From the NCBI GenBank assembly GCA_965662645.1, contig CBFIII010000013.1:1-64000 (forward strand): DNA of 64,000 nt, given 5' to 3'. This stretch comes from UBA5342 sp965662645. Its GTDB lineage: Bacteria > Bacteroidota > Bacteroidia > Bacteroidales > UBA5342. Position 1 is the stretch's first letter, and every line of letters starts with the position of its first letter. A program made the translations under genes and the position numbers. The notes under the pieces were generated by a model. It was given only the letters and a program-made list of their open reading frames with translations. It did not search any database and was not told the DNA's origin. Positions 9,671-19,049 of the stretch are shown here, piece after piece.

Positions 9671-12600
9671 ATGAAATTCAAAGAACACTTCAGATCATCC
9701 ATTTTATTTATTTTTCTCTTAAGCGCTAATTATGTCATTGGGGAAAGAATAGAAACGAATTTCAATAAAGATTGGAAATTCAAACTCGAAGACAAGGCAA
9801 CATTTTCAGCGGCTGATTATGACGATTCTAATTGGGACGTACTTAACGTTCCTCACGATTGGTCGTTTGAGAAAGGCGTTCGAGTGGGGGGCGATCAAGG
9901 TCAGGGTGGTGGCTATCACGATGGTGGTATGGGCTGGTACCGCAAATCGCTTACCATATCAGAGGAGAGCCTAACAAAGACAATCTATATCGATTTTCAG
10001 GGCGTATATATGAACAGCGAAGTTTATATCAATGGCAAGGAAGCAGGCAAACGTCCTTATGGTTATGTTAGCTTTCGCTACAACATCACCAAGCTTTTAA
10101 AGCCCGGCAAAAACACAGTAGCAGTCAGGGTTAATAACGACTTGGAGCCATCAGCACGATGGTATCACCCTTGTGGTATTTATGCGCCAGTACGACTGAT
10201 TGAAGTCCATCCTTTACACATTGTCCCTAATGGCGTTTATATCACCACACCTAGCATTACAAAAGAAAAGGCTAGTATTACTACCAAGATCTCCTTAACC
10301 ACAGTGGAGCGTCTTAGTGCTACTTCGGTAAAAACGACATTACTTTCTCCCGAAGGTAAAGAGTTAGCTTCCGCTAAAAAGAATGTAAAGTCTACAAAAT
10401 ACCCGATTACTACAGCTATGGAAGTAGCCACACCTCATATGTGGAGCCCTGAAACACCTACTTTATATACCGTGGTAAGTCAAGTATATGTAGGCGAAAA
10501 AATGATAGATGAAGTGAAAACTTCAATGGGTTTTCGCACCATCAAGTGGGAAACATCAACAGGCTTTTGGCTTAATGACGAAAACATAAAACTCAAAGGA
10601 GTTTGCGAACACTGGGAAGGCGGGCCTGTAGGTGGTGCATGGACAAAGCCGTTGTTGCGCTGGAAACTAGGATTACTAAAAGATATGGGGATTAATGCCA
10701 TTCGTCCTTCGCACAATATGTGTCCCCCAATGTTTTATGACATCTGTGATGAAATAGGTCTATTGGTAATGGATGAAATCTTTGATGGATGGATAAAAAA
10801 AGCACCACAAGACTACGGTAAACAGGCCTTTGACGAATGGTGGCAACGTGACATGACCGAATGGATAGAACGCAACCGCAACCATCCAAGTGTATTTATA
10901 TGGAGCTTAGGTAATGAAACACATGGCGACATTGCACCACAATTAGTACAACATGCTAACAAACTAGACCCTACACGACTCACAACCTCGGGATCGGCCA
11001 ACTCAGATGACATGCCAGTCATCGGCACCAATGGAGGCTCCGAGACCAAATCCTTTTTTGAAAAGCATACTTGCGTCAAACCGTTTATATCGACAGAAGC
11101 CCCTCATACCTGGCAAACGCGCGGCTACTACCGCACACAAACCTGGTGGCGCGATGGTGAGTTAAAAAACACCTACCCCCTACCAAGCCTTACTGAAAAG
11201 GAAATATTCTTTTACGAATGGAATGACCCCAAAAACTGGAAGAATAAAAAGCAACATTTCAATTCGTCCTATGACAATGCTACCGTACGCATATCAGCAC
11301 GTAAGAATTGGGAAATGATGCGTGATTTACCTTGGCACAGCGGCCATTTCCGTTGGACAGGGTTCGACTATTATGGCGAGGCCAATTTGGCCCATGGAGG
11401 TTTACCCTTTAATCTCTTTATGGGTGGCGCTCTGGATGTGGCAGGCTTCGAAAAAGACCTCTACCGATTTTACCAAAGCCAATGGACTAAAGAACCGATG
11501 GTGCATATATTGCCAAGTTGGACACACCCGCATATGAAGAAGGGAACTGTGATACCAGTATGGGTGTATTCTAATACTGACGAGGTGGAATTATTCCTGA
11601 ATGGAGTATCTTTAGGAAAAGATGAACCAGGGACTGTATGGAACGAGATGCAGTGTGAATGGATGGTACCCTATGCCGAAGGAAAGCTCGAAGCTATTGC
11701 CTATATGGATGGCAAGGAAGTAAAACGTGCAGTACTCCACACGGCCCAACAGCCTGCTCAACTTAAAAACACCGTACTGGTGCAATCGGCAGAAGATGGA
11801 TACAATACGGCTTATGTCATTAGCTCCGAAGGTATGGATGCCAATGGAGAACTCAACCCTTACACCGAAAACAAAGTGTATTATCATTTGACTGGTGATG
11901 TAGCTAAAATATCATTGGAAAATGGTAACCCTGTAGATGCAACAAGCCGCACCAAGGCGAACTATCGCCAGATGTTCTTTGGTAAAACAAGGGCTTTCTT
12001 AAAAGAAACAAACAACGCTAAAAATGCCTCTTTAGTCGTGGCTTCCATCTTGGGCGACAAAGCATTATACACAAGCAACAAAGTCAGCATTTCGGTGGAA
12101 GATATTCACTTAAAAGGTGAAAGCTCAAAATCGAAACTAGTGGTGCTCTACACTAAAAAGGGGGGTGATCCAGCTAAAATAGGTCAAGTGTATGAAATGC
12201 CATTTGAGGTAAAAGATGGTGATACAGTAAAAGCCGTAATACTGAAAGATGGAGAAGTCGTATTGACTATGAGCGAGACGTTTGGTAAGCAGGAAGGTTT
12301 ATTCTGGGGCGATGAGCACTCAGAAGATATGTGGATAGGCCGTGGTATAACGGTAGCCGCCGAAAATGCCCTACTCGAAGGTAGTGCTAAAGCGAGCAAG
12401 GATGGACGCCGCTTCAAAAGCGATGGTTTTGTGGCCTTCAACAATCAAGAAGGTGCCATAAACTGGTATCAGGAGAATGATGGAACAGAAGGCGAATACA
12501 CTTTACGTTTCCGCTATACTCACAATGACCAAGAAAGCTTACGCCCGATGACCCTTATTGTTAATGATGAGATTATAACTACATTTGACTTCAAAGCGAC

Positions 12601-12727
12601 CAATTCGTGGACATCAGATTGGAAATTTGTATCGGCTGATGTCAAATTCAAATCGGGAGCCAATAACATCACCCTAAAAACCACAGGACAAAGTGGGCCT
12701 CATATCGATGAAATGTATGTAGAATAA
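9671..12727 (+). CDS. GH2 glycoside hydrolase with DUF4982 and C-terminal CBM-like domain
   Basis: 1018 residues with an N-terminal signal peptide. Domains in order: GH2 sugar-binding (about 27-180, WDVLNVPHDWSFE), Ig-like sandwich, TIM barrel, DUF4982 (about 610-690, with EVELFLNG), and a C-terminal beta-sandwich of CBM6/CBM35 type (about 900-1018). The acid/base is Glu416 in SLGNETHG and the nucleophile is probably Glu476 in ISTEAP, so both catalytic residues are present. Beta-galactosidase, beta-glucuronidase and related activities occur in this family; the specificity is not readable here. It is divergent from the regulator at 8232-9386 and 163 bp upstream of a sulfatase on the same strand, probably co-transcribed with it. 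Periplasmic by signal peptide. Confidence 0.9.
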   Translation: MKFKEHFRSSILFIFLLSANYVIGERIETNFNKDWKFKLEDKATFSAADYDDSNWDVLNVPHDWSFEKGVRVGGDQGQGGGYHDGGMGWYRKSLTISEESLTKTIYIDFQGVYMNSEVYINGKEAGKRPYGYVSFRYNITKLLKPGKNTVAVRVNNDLEPSARWYHPCGIYAPVRLIEVHPLHIVPNGVYITTPSITKEKASITTKISLTTVERLSATSVKTTLLSPEGKELASAKKNVKSTKYPITTAMEVATPHMWSPETPTLYTVVSQVYVGEKMIDEVKTSMGFRTIKWETSTGFWLNDENIKLKGVCEHWEGGPVGGAWTKPLLRWKLGLLKDMGINAIRPSHNMCPPMFYDICDEIGLLVMDEIFDGWIKKAPQDYGKQAFDEWWQRDMTEWIERNRNHPSVFIWSLGNETHGDIAPQLVQHANKLDPTRLTTSGSANSDDMPVIGTNGGSETKSFFEKHTCVKPFISTEAPHTWQTRGYYRTQTWWRDGELKNTYPLPSLTEKEIFFYEWNDPKNWKNKKQHFNSSYDNATVRISARKNWEMMRDLPWHSGHFRWTGFDYYGEANLAHGGLPFNLFMGGALDVAGFEKDLYRFYQSQWTKEPMVHILPSWTHPHMKKGTVIPVWVYSNTDEVELFLNGVSLGKDEPGTVWNEMQCEWMVPYAEGKLEAIAYMDGKEVKRAVLHTAQQPAQLKNTVLVQSAEDGYNTAYVISSEGMDANGELNPYTENKVYYHLTGDVAKISLENGNPVDATSRTKANYRQMFFGKTRAFLKETNNAKNASLVVASILGDKALYTSNKVSISVEDIHLKGESSKSKLVVLYTKKGGDPAKIGQVYEMPFEVKDGDTVKAVILKDGEVVLTMSETFGKQEGLFWGDEHSEDMWIGRGITVAAENALLEGSAKASKDGRRFKSDGFVAFNNQEGAINWYQENDGTEGEYTLRFRYTHNDQESLRPMTLIVNDEIITTFDFKATNSWTSDWKFVSADVKFKSGANNITLKTTGQSGPHIDEMYVE

Positions 12728-12890
12728 GAGGGATACAGGAAACCAAAGACGGCATAAAAGGATCTAAATTCAAAATAAAAGGCCAATGAAAACATTAACT
12801 TGAAAGCTCAAGAACACCATCAAAGTGGTTTAAATTTGATTATGAAAAAGAGTAAACAGAACACCTTAATACACATTAACAAATTATAAA

Positions 12891-14408
12891 ATGAAACATC
12901 TAATAATTATCTCAGCATTGTCATTACTGGCAATCTGTTGCACTAGCAAAGAAAAAAAAGAGAAGACCTCAAAACCCAATATTGTGGTCATTTATCTTGA
13001 CGACCTTGGATATGGTGACCTCAGCTGCTATGGCGCTACAGAAATTAACACCCCCAATATTGATGCCTTAGCGCAAGAAGGCATCAGGTTCACACAAGGC
13101 TATGCTACATCGGCAACCTGTACACCAAGCAGGTATGGTATGCTTACTGGTGAGTACCCGTGGAGAAACAAGAAAGCAAGGATTCTTCCTGGTTCTGCAC
13201 CTTTAATTATTGACACAGAACAAATGACCTTGCCTAAGATGTTGCGCCAAAACGGCTACCATACCGGAGTTATAGGCAAGTGGCACTTAGGCTTAGGTGC
13301 AGGTAATCTAAACTGGAATGAGAAAATTACTCCCGGAGCCAATGAAGTAGGATTTGACTATTCCATAATAATGGCTGCCACACAAGATCGCGTACCAACG
13401 ATTTACATTGAAAATGGTTTAGGTCTTGGCCTCGAAAAGGATGATCCTATTTTGGTCAATTACAAAGTGAATTTTGAAGGCGAGCCAACCGGTGTTAATA
13501 ACCCTGAATTGTTGACCATGAAATGGCACCATGGACACAACAACAGTATTGTCAACGGCATTCCGAGGATAGGGTATATGAAAGGTGGAGAGAAAGCACG
13601 ATGGAACGATACTGATATGGCCGACTTTTTCCTTAACAAAGCCAAAGAATACGTAAAATCACATAAGGAACACCCCTTCTTCTTGTACTACGCCATGCAA
13701 CAACCCCATGTGCCACGTACCCCACATCCACGTTTTGTAGGAGCTTCTGGTATGGGACCAAGAGGCGATGTTATCTTAGAAGCCGACTGGTGTATAGGCG
13801 AATTTATGAAAACGCTTAAAGAAGAAGGTCTCCTAAGCAACACACTCATCGTTTTCTCCAGCGATAACGGCCCTGTTCTAAACGACGGATACTATGATGA
13901 TGCTGTCGAAAAACTAGGCAATCATACACCAGCAGGAAAGCTTCGTGGGGGTAAATACAGCCTGTTCGAAGGAGGACAAAGAGTACCATTTATCACCTAC
14001 TGGAAAGGAAAAATTAAACCCGCAGTCTCGGACGCTTTAGTTTGTCATATTGACTTAATGGAATCGATCGCTAAGCTAATTAATGTACAGGTTCCGGCAA
14101 CAGATAGTCAGGACATGTTGGATGTACTAATGGGAAAATCGAATAAAGGCCGAGAAGAATTAGTGCTTGAAGCTAGTGGAAGAACGGCCTTTAAAAAAGG
14201 ACCTTGGGTAATGATACCCCCCTACCCTGATGTACAAACTGTACAACAAAATGTCAATATCGAAACAGGATGCAACAGTACCTATCAGCTGTATAATTTA
14301 GAAGATGATATTGAACAAAAAAACAATCTTTTTGAAACCCATACCGACAAGCTAGAAGAGCTCATCAATGCTCACAAAACTATAATCAATAGAAAATCAA
14401 CAAAATAA
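12891..14408 (+). CDS. S1-family sulfatase, lipoprotein
   Basis: 505 residues. Lipoprotein signal ends in LLAIC (Cys16). The FGly motif is C-T-P-S-R with Cys77; metal ligands LDD (37-38), GKWHLGLG and SSDNGP are present. It belongs to the formylglycine-dependent arylsulfatase superfamily and should remove sulfate esters from algal oligosaccharides. It follows the GH2 by 163 bp on the same strand, so the pair probably acts on one oligomer. It is convergent with the GH43 gene, from which it is separated by a hairpin element. The protein is clearly different from the sulfatases at 3247 and 51615, so the three probably serve different positions or linkages (inference). Confidence 0.93.
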   Translation: MKHLIIISALSLLAICCTSKEKKEKTSKPNIVVIYLDDLGYGDLSCYGATEINTPNIDALAQEGIRFTQGYATSATCTPSRYGMLTGEYPWRNKKARILPGSAPLIIDTEQMTLPKMLRQNGYHTGVIGKWHLGLGAGNLNWNEKITPGANEVGFDYSIIMAATQDRVPTIYIENGLGLGLEKDDPILVNYKVNFEGEPTGVNNPELLTMKWHHGHNNSIVNGIPRIGYMKGGEKARWNDTDMADFFLNKAKEYVKSHKEHPFFLYYAMQQPHVPRTPHPRFVGASGMGPRGDVILEADWCIGEFMKTLKEEGLLSNTLIVFSSDNGPVLNDGYYDDAVEKLGNHTPAGKLRGGKYSLFEGGQRVPFITYWKGKIKPAVSDALVCHIDLMESIAKLINVQVPATDSQDMLDVLMGKSNKGREELVLEASGRTAFKKGPWVMIPPYPDVQTVQQNVNIETGCNSTYQLYNLEDDIEQKNNLFETHTDKLEELINAHKTIINRKSTK

Positions 14409-14426
14409 AAACACAGTGACGCATTT

Positions 14427-14539
14427 AATACCAATTTGGTTTTAAAACTAGCTGCAAGACATATTCGTATTACCTAGCCTACTGTAGGCTAGGTAATACT
14501 AAAATACTATAAGGATAAGATTAAAAACAAATTGGTATT
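14427..14539. repeat. Nested inverted-repeat element between convergent genes
   Basis: Outer arms AATACCAATTTG (14427-14438) and CAAATTGGTATT (14528-14539), extendable with one or two mismatches to about 19 bp, enclose a near-perfect hairpin (14468-14498). The right arm overlaps the GH43 stop codon. The layout is that of a MITE-like intergenic element which may double as a terminator. Confidence 0.6.
14468..14498. terminator. Bidirectional hairpin terminator candidate
   Basis: TATTACCTAGCCTAC and its exact complement flank a single T, giving a very stable stem between the convergent sulfatase and GH43 genes. No long T-run follows, so termination is inferred from the position. Confidence 0.5.
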
Positions 14540-16298
14540 ACAAATGAGAAACGATACTCGTCGTCGACTTTTGCACGCCACTAGTATTATAGGTATCAAC
14601 AGTAAAGTAGTATTTGGTTCCCACATTTAAAGTTGTTATTTCAAACGACTTTGTTTCATTCCCATCTATTTGATAGTGATTATACAATTTATCTGGAGCT
14701 ATTCCAAAGCGAATAATATAGCCATCAGCATCATCAACCGTTTCCCAAGTAAGCTGAGCTTTTCGTGGATCGATGCTGTCTCTTTTCACTTGCAACTCTT
14801 TAGCCAATTGAGGTAAAGGATTATTTTCAAAACCAAACACTCTAAAGGCGCGAATGGCAAATTTGCCTCCAGCGGGTATTGCGCCATGATTGGTAATTTT
14901 GAGGTAACGCGTTTTTACGAGGTCGTCGAGTGGCACATAATCATGAGGCAAATCGCGTGGGTTTTTCGTTTTATCAATAATTAGCTCCCATGGGCCTTGG
15001 GGCGTTTCTGCACATTCCACGGTATAAGAAAAAGAGAATGCTAAATCTCTAATACTTATCTGCTCAATATCCTGTTCTGCAAAATTTATCTGAATAGCAC
15101 CTATCTCTATTGGCTGCTCTAAATCAACCATCATCCACTCACCTACATCAGCTGTTTTAGCACTCCACCACGTTTTCACATTTTCATCAACCACCCCTTC
15201 TGGTGAATAATCTTCGAACGTGGAAGATACACTAACGGGTTTACCTTTAGAAACAAGCATGCTTCCTACTAAATTACTTGTTTCACCAAGAGGTCTATCA
15301 TGGGGATACAATTGTGGATAATCCCCCAAATAGGTATTCGCATGCATTAAGCCATCGTTATCAAAAGTCACGGGATAAAGAGCCAGGCGTCTTTCGAAGC
15401 GATACAACTGGCTCACCACCGATGTAGTAACATGCCAATAATTACCTTTTAAATCTTTAAAGGTGGTACTGTGTCCTGCTCCATAAACAAATCCTGCGGG
15501 TTTAAAGCTTGTAGGACTGTTTGGGGCATAACTAAAAGGGCCAGTTGCCGACTCTGAGATATAACATCCATCATTATATAGAGGTGTACTAGTCCCCGGC
15601 ACAGCATACTCCAGATAATATTTCCCCTCATGTTTTACCATTCCGGCTCCTTCAAATGCCATTTTATTATCCGTCTTTCCATTAGGTGATTCACACCCAT
15701 GGTTTACGGCATCTGCTGAAAAGCAGACCACTTCTGAGCCTTCTATGATATTAAACTTGTTTTTGGGGTCCAACTCTACCACTTTAATGGAACCCCCTTT
15801 AGTCAAACCATGATAACAGTACACTTTCCCATCATCATCGGCAAACAAGCAAGGATCGGAGATTCCCGGGTATTGATTAACGTATTTCCACTCATCCTTT
15901 TTAGGGTCAGCAGTACAATACATCTTCCGATTCCCATTTCCACTACAATACAAAGTATCGCCTATAACCATTAATGTTGGTGCATAGCCATTCAAATTAC
16001 CATGAGTTTTAGAAGTAATCAATTTCCAGTTAACCAGATCGGTTGAATTCCAATAGCCACTACTATGAGATGCAAAAAGGTAGTATTCATTCTTAAACAC
16101 AATAATAACTGGATCTGCAGCTTCACGATGAGATACCGTGCCTTCTAAAGGAGCTTTTTGTTTAGAATTCCAAAAGTTATATTCTATATTAATGGGATTA
16201 CAAAAGGTGTTTTGCAATGGGTTTTCTTTACGATCAACTTCACACGATAAAGTAATCATTATCAACAACAAAAGAATACTACTTCCTATTTTTTTCAT
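14538..16298 (-). CDS. GH43 glycosidase with F5/8C (discoidin) and FN3 domains, lipoprotein
   Basis: 586 residues. Lipoprotein signal (ITLSC, Cys19). A five-bladed GH43 propeller (about 50-330) shows the expected triad: Asp62 in AADP (base), Asp148 in SDPCLF (pKa modulator) and Glu216 in FEGAGM (acid). A discoidin/F5/8C domain (about 345-490) and an FN3 domain (about 495-586) follow. Family members are beta-xylosidases, alpha-arabinofuranosidases and galactosidases; ulvan contains xylose, so xylosidase activity is a reasonable guess only. It is the last gene of the minus-strand block, 44 bp after the GH39 gene. Confidence 0.87.
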   Translation of the reverse strand: MKKIGSSILLLLIMITLSCEVDRKENPLQNTFCNPINIEYNFWNSKQKAPLEGTVSHREAADPVIIVFKNEYYLFASHSSGYWNSTDLVNWKLITSKTHGNLNGYAPTLMVIGDTLYCSGNGNRKMYCTADPKKDEWKYVNQYPGISDPCLFADDDGKVYCYHGLTKGGSIKVVELDPKNKFNIIEGSEVVCFSADAVNHGCESPNGKTDNKMAFEGAGMVKHEGKYYLEYAVPGTSTPLYNDGCYISESATGPFSYAPNSPTSFKPAGFVYGAGHSTTFKDLKGNYWHVTTSVVSQLYRFERRLALYPVTFDNDGLMHANTYLGDYPQLYPHDRPLGETSNLVGSMLVSKGKPVSVSSTFEDYSPEGVVDENVKTWWSAKTADVGEWMMVDLEQPIEIGAIQINFAEQDIEQISIRDLAFSFSYTVECAETPQGPWELIIDKTKNPRDLPHDYVPLDDLVKTRYLKITNHGAIPAGGKFAIRAFRVFGFENNPLPQLAKELQVKRDSIDPRKAQLTWETVDDADGYIIRFGIAPDKLYNHYQIDGNETKSFEITTLNVGTKYYFTVDTYNTSGVQKSTTSIVSHL

Positions 16299-16342
16299 AA
16301 TAATTGATTTTGGATTTCTACAATAAATGAATAATACGGTGC

Positions 16343-17896
16343 TTATTTAAGCGCATTTAGTTTGACTAAAACAACATCGTTTTGTCGGGTCGTACAAGAT
16401 GTTGTAAATACGCCATCCTTCACGTTGACCACTTTATTAATTACAGGGTGGTCTGCAGTTACACTATTCAAAAAAGTAACCTGCTCTTTGTTTAACTGTG
16501 ACGGCATTCCTAAATCGTAATAATGAGAGAAGGCATCGTTAAATAAATAACCCGTTTTATACATTACCAACTGATAATTACCATCTGCCATACCCTTTAC
16601 AGTTATTTTTACTTCGGAAGTAATTGAAGACGGATGTTTCTGGGTGAAATACTCTTTATTCGACTCATCTCCCTGCTTAGGGTAACTCATATCATACAAC
16701 AGTAATTGTATATCATTTCCCTCTTTACACGCCCAGGATTGCTTATCATTATTAGCCAACTCTATACTCCCGAGTTGATTCAAGTATTTATACACGAAAA
16801 ACGTTGGTTTTTTAATCCCTTGCAAATTAAGTAAGCCAAACCCACCATGAAAAGGAGTGGCAGGCACCCATACTTCCTCAAAAACATCTGTAAATACCCA
16901 ATATGACATAGAAGTCGCATAGCCCACAGAATTCTTCAATATATTTAAAACAATAGCTGCATTTTGATAGGTGTCATGGACGGGATCAACCGGAGAATAA
17001 GAAGACGACCATTCGGTATAATGCAATTCTAATGCTGTTAGCTCACTCTCTTTTATGGATTGATATGACTGTTTAACCTTTGCGGCAACAAGCAAAGAAT
17101 CTGACCTCATCTTTAGCTGTTTATCACCAAACTCATCTAAAAAACCAGCCACATTATAGGCGTGAGTAGAAATAAAATCCAAAGGCACATCTTCACTTAC
17201 ACAATAGTGAATCAAATCCTCGACCCAAGCAGATCCTGCTGTTGCAGGGCCACCTACCCCATAATCACTTGATACTTTTTTAATCTCAAGAACAGCAGCA
17301 GCATACATCTCAAAATAATCTTCTTTTGTTCCATCAAAAAAAGATGAATGATTCGGTTCGTTCCACACCTCAAAATACCAGTCCTTCACTTCATCCATAC
17401 CATACCTTTCGGTCAAATGCTGCACAAACGCATGAATAAAGGCTTGGTACTTTTCTTTTGATTTATACATGGTCACATTTCCATTCCACCAAAATACAGT
17501 TTCATCACCAACGGCCAAATCACTTGGCATAAATGATAATTCCACAAAGGGTTTCATATCAATTGAAAGGATGAAATCATACAATTTATCAACGTATTGC
17601 CAATTATATATAGCTACGCCATCTTTGCCTTCAATATACACGCCCATATCATCATGAAAAATACCATGGAAACGAATGTATTTAAAACCACATTCGTCTT
17701 TCACTATTTTCAGTTGCTCTTGCCAATCGGCTCTCAGGCCTTCATTAGCTCTACCAGCTCCAATGCACTCCTTATAAAAACGATCATGTGTTCCTTTTAC
17801 ATTATTCACATCAACTGTGATTTCTCGCTGCTCTTGCCCCCATAGTGTAAGTGAACAAAGCAAGCTAAAAGAGATAAGAGATAACCATTTATTCAT
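16343..17896 (-). CDS. GH39 glycoside hydrolase
   Basis: 517 residues from the ATG at 17896; a longer frame begins with GTG at 17935, but the ATG gives a clean signal peptide (MNKWLSLISFSLLCSLTLWG). TIM barrel of clan GH-A: acid/base Glu in WNEPNHSS (about residue 180) and nucleophile Glu in HYTEWSSS (about 295), followed by a short beta domain. Characterised GH39 enzymes are beta-xylosidases and alpha-iduronidases, both of which make sense for ulvan, which carries xylose and iduronate; the specificity is not determined. Its stop is 44 bp from the GH43 start, so the two genes are probably co-transcribed. Confidence 0.85.
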   Translation of the reverse strand: MNKWLSLISFSLLCSLTLWGQEQREITVDVNNVKGTHDRFYKECIGAGRANEGLRADWQEQLKIVKDECGFKYIRFHGIFHDDMGVYIEGKDGVAIYNWQYVDKLYDFILSIDMKPFVELSFMPSDLAVGDETVFWWNGNVTMYKSKEKYQAFIHAFVQHLTERYGMDEVKDWYFEVWNEPNHSSFFDGTKEDYFEMYAAAVLEIKKVSSDYGVGGPATAGSAWVEDLIHYCVSEDVPLDFISTHAYNVAGFLDEFGDKQLKMRSDSLLVAAKVKQSYQSIKESELTALELHYTEWSSSYSPVDPVHDTYQNAAIVLNILKNSVGYATSMSYWVFTDVFEEVWVPATPFHGGFGLLNLQGIKKPTFFVYKYLNQLGSIELANNDKQSWACKEGNDIQLLLYDMSYPKQGDESNKEYFTQKHPSSITSEVKITVKGMADGNYQLVMYKTGYLFNDAFSHYYDLGMPSQLNKEQVTFLNSVTADHPVINKVVNVKDGVFTTSCTTRQNDVVLVKLNALK

Positions 17897-17935
17897 AGAA
17901 TCTGGAGTTAAGATTAGAGTTGTACTAAAAAACAC

Positions 17936-18188
17936 TCTTAAGTAATGAGTAGTATTTATTGTCGCATTTCCAACAAGTGTCTTAAGTGTACTTGAGTGTG
18001 CTTAAGTGACTAAAGTTAAACAAACAAAACAACCACATCACACTAAAGACTAGAAAATTAGGCATTTAAACTTAAGAAACTTTAAATACTTTAGTACACT
18101 TCATCACAATACGACATTATTTACTGCACACTACTTGGGGGAGAATTGGGTAACAAATATCAACACGATTTTCGAATCGTTCAAGATT
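17936..18188. other. Intergenic region with AAGTGTnCTT tandem motif
   Basis: Between the jelly-roll lyase and GH39 genes. 17976-18012 holds three spaced variants of AAGTGT(n)CTT. Function unknown; it could be a regulator site or chance in AT-rich DNA. Confidence 0.25.
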
Positions 18189-19037
18189 TTACTTCATAAT
18201 ACTATAGGGATCATTCTTAGGATTAATGGTAGCCCCTGAAACCATTATCATCATTTCGCTTTGGGGTAACTTATTCCCTAAATACATGCCCCATCTGAAA
18301 CTAGATGGCAACTCTTTCTGGGTATCTGGGTGTTTTCTACTCATAGCTCCCTTGCCTTTCAGTTCGCCATTGAGGTACACTTCATAATCATAGCCATTGT
18401 CTCGCACTTTAATATCAATACTCTTCCCCTTCATATTTGTAGCAATGATGACATCCTCTCCTCTACGGTGATTTAACTTGACATTACCCTGAGCATCAAC
18501 ATCCAATTGCAGACACCAATCCAGAGGGCCTGGAGATTTGCACTGAAAGATGCAAGCATTTATTGGTTTCACAAAAGTGTAAGTCCCTACCCACGTTTGC
18601 CACCCGTCGCCAAACACCCAGGAATGTATGGAATAGGCTTCGCACCTCACCTTATTCCGGCGTGTATTCCTGACGTTTTGCTCTCCCTTGTGCAGCCTAA
18701 ACACCTGCGTATGGCCATCTTCTTGGTACCAACGTGTCCATTTCGAAAAATCTTCGCGTGGAATATTTGAATTGCCAACTGTATGGATTTTGATATTCTG
18801 ATCAATGGAAAATTGAGCATACAAACCTTCTGCCTCAACAAGTTTATTATTCACATCAATAGTAGAACCTGTGATGCCGACTGTAGAATTTTCATCGATG
18901 GGAGTCAAGTGATTATCCATGATATACTGCCACGTAGAATCAGTGCCTATTTGCTTGTAAAAGTCTTGAGCATTGATGCTCATTGTAATGACGCTAAGCA
19001 TCAATAACAAGATCAGATTTCGTGTTAATTTAGTCAT
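18189..19037 (-). CDS. Jelly-roll polysaccharide lyase, PL28-like (putative ulvan lyase)
   Basis: 282 residues with a signal peptide (MTKLTRN...INA) and a single beta-jelly-roll domain. The blocks TRWYQEDGHTQVFR, ENVRNTR-like QNVRNTR, WQTWVGTY and KSPGPLDWCLQLDV look like those I recall in PL28 ulvan lyases and related sandwich lyases, but family membership is from memory and not checked. No T9SS tail or accessory domain. It starts 12 bp after the stop of the GH43-CBM6 gene, so the two are almost certainly co-transcribed. A decayed copy of this gene lies at 8060-8185. If PL28, it would add a third lyase fold to the locus. Confidence 0.65.
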   Translation of the reverse strand: MTKLTRNLILLLMLSVITMSINAQDFYKQIGTDSTWQYIMDNHLTPIDENSTVGITGSTIDVNNKLVEAEGLYAQFSIDQNIKIHTVGNSNIPREDFSKWTRWYQEDGHTQVFRLHKGEQNVRNTRRNKVRCEAYSIHSWVFGDGWQTWVGTYTFVKPINACIFQCKSPGPLDWCLQLDVDAQGNVKLNHRRGEDVIIATNMKGKSIDIKVRDNGYDYEVYLNGELKGKGAMSRKHPDTQKELPSSFRWGMYLGNKLPQSEMMIMVSGATINPKNDPYSIMK

Positions 19038-19049
19038 AATAGTCGTTTA

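Noticed and set aside
10813..11079. Open frames antisense to GH2
   Set aside because: They have no independent support and are shadows of the real gene; the same holds for the other overlapping frames throughout.
17897..17935. Longer GH39 start (GTG at 17935)
   Set aside because: The ATG at 17896 starts a clean signal peptide; the extension would bury it.
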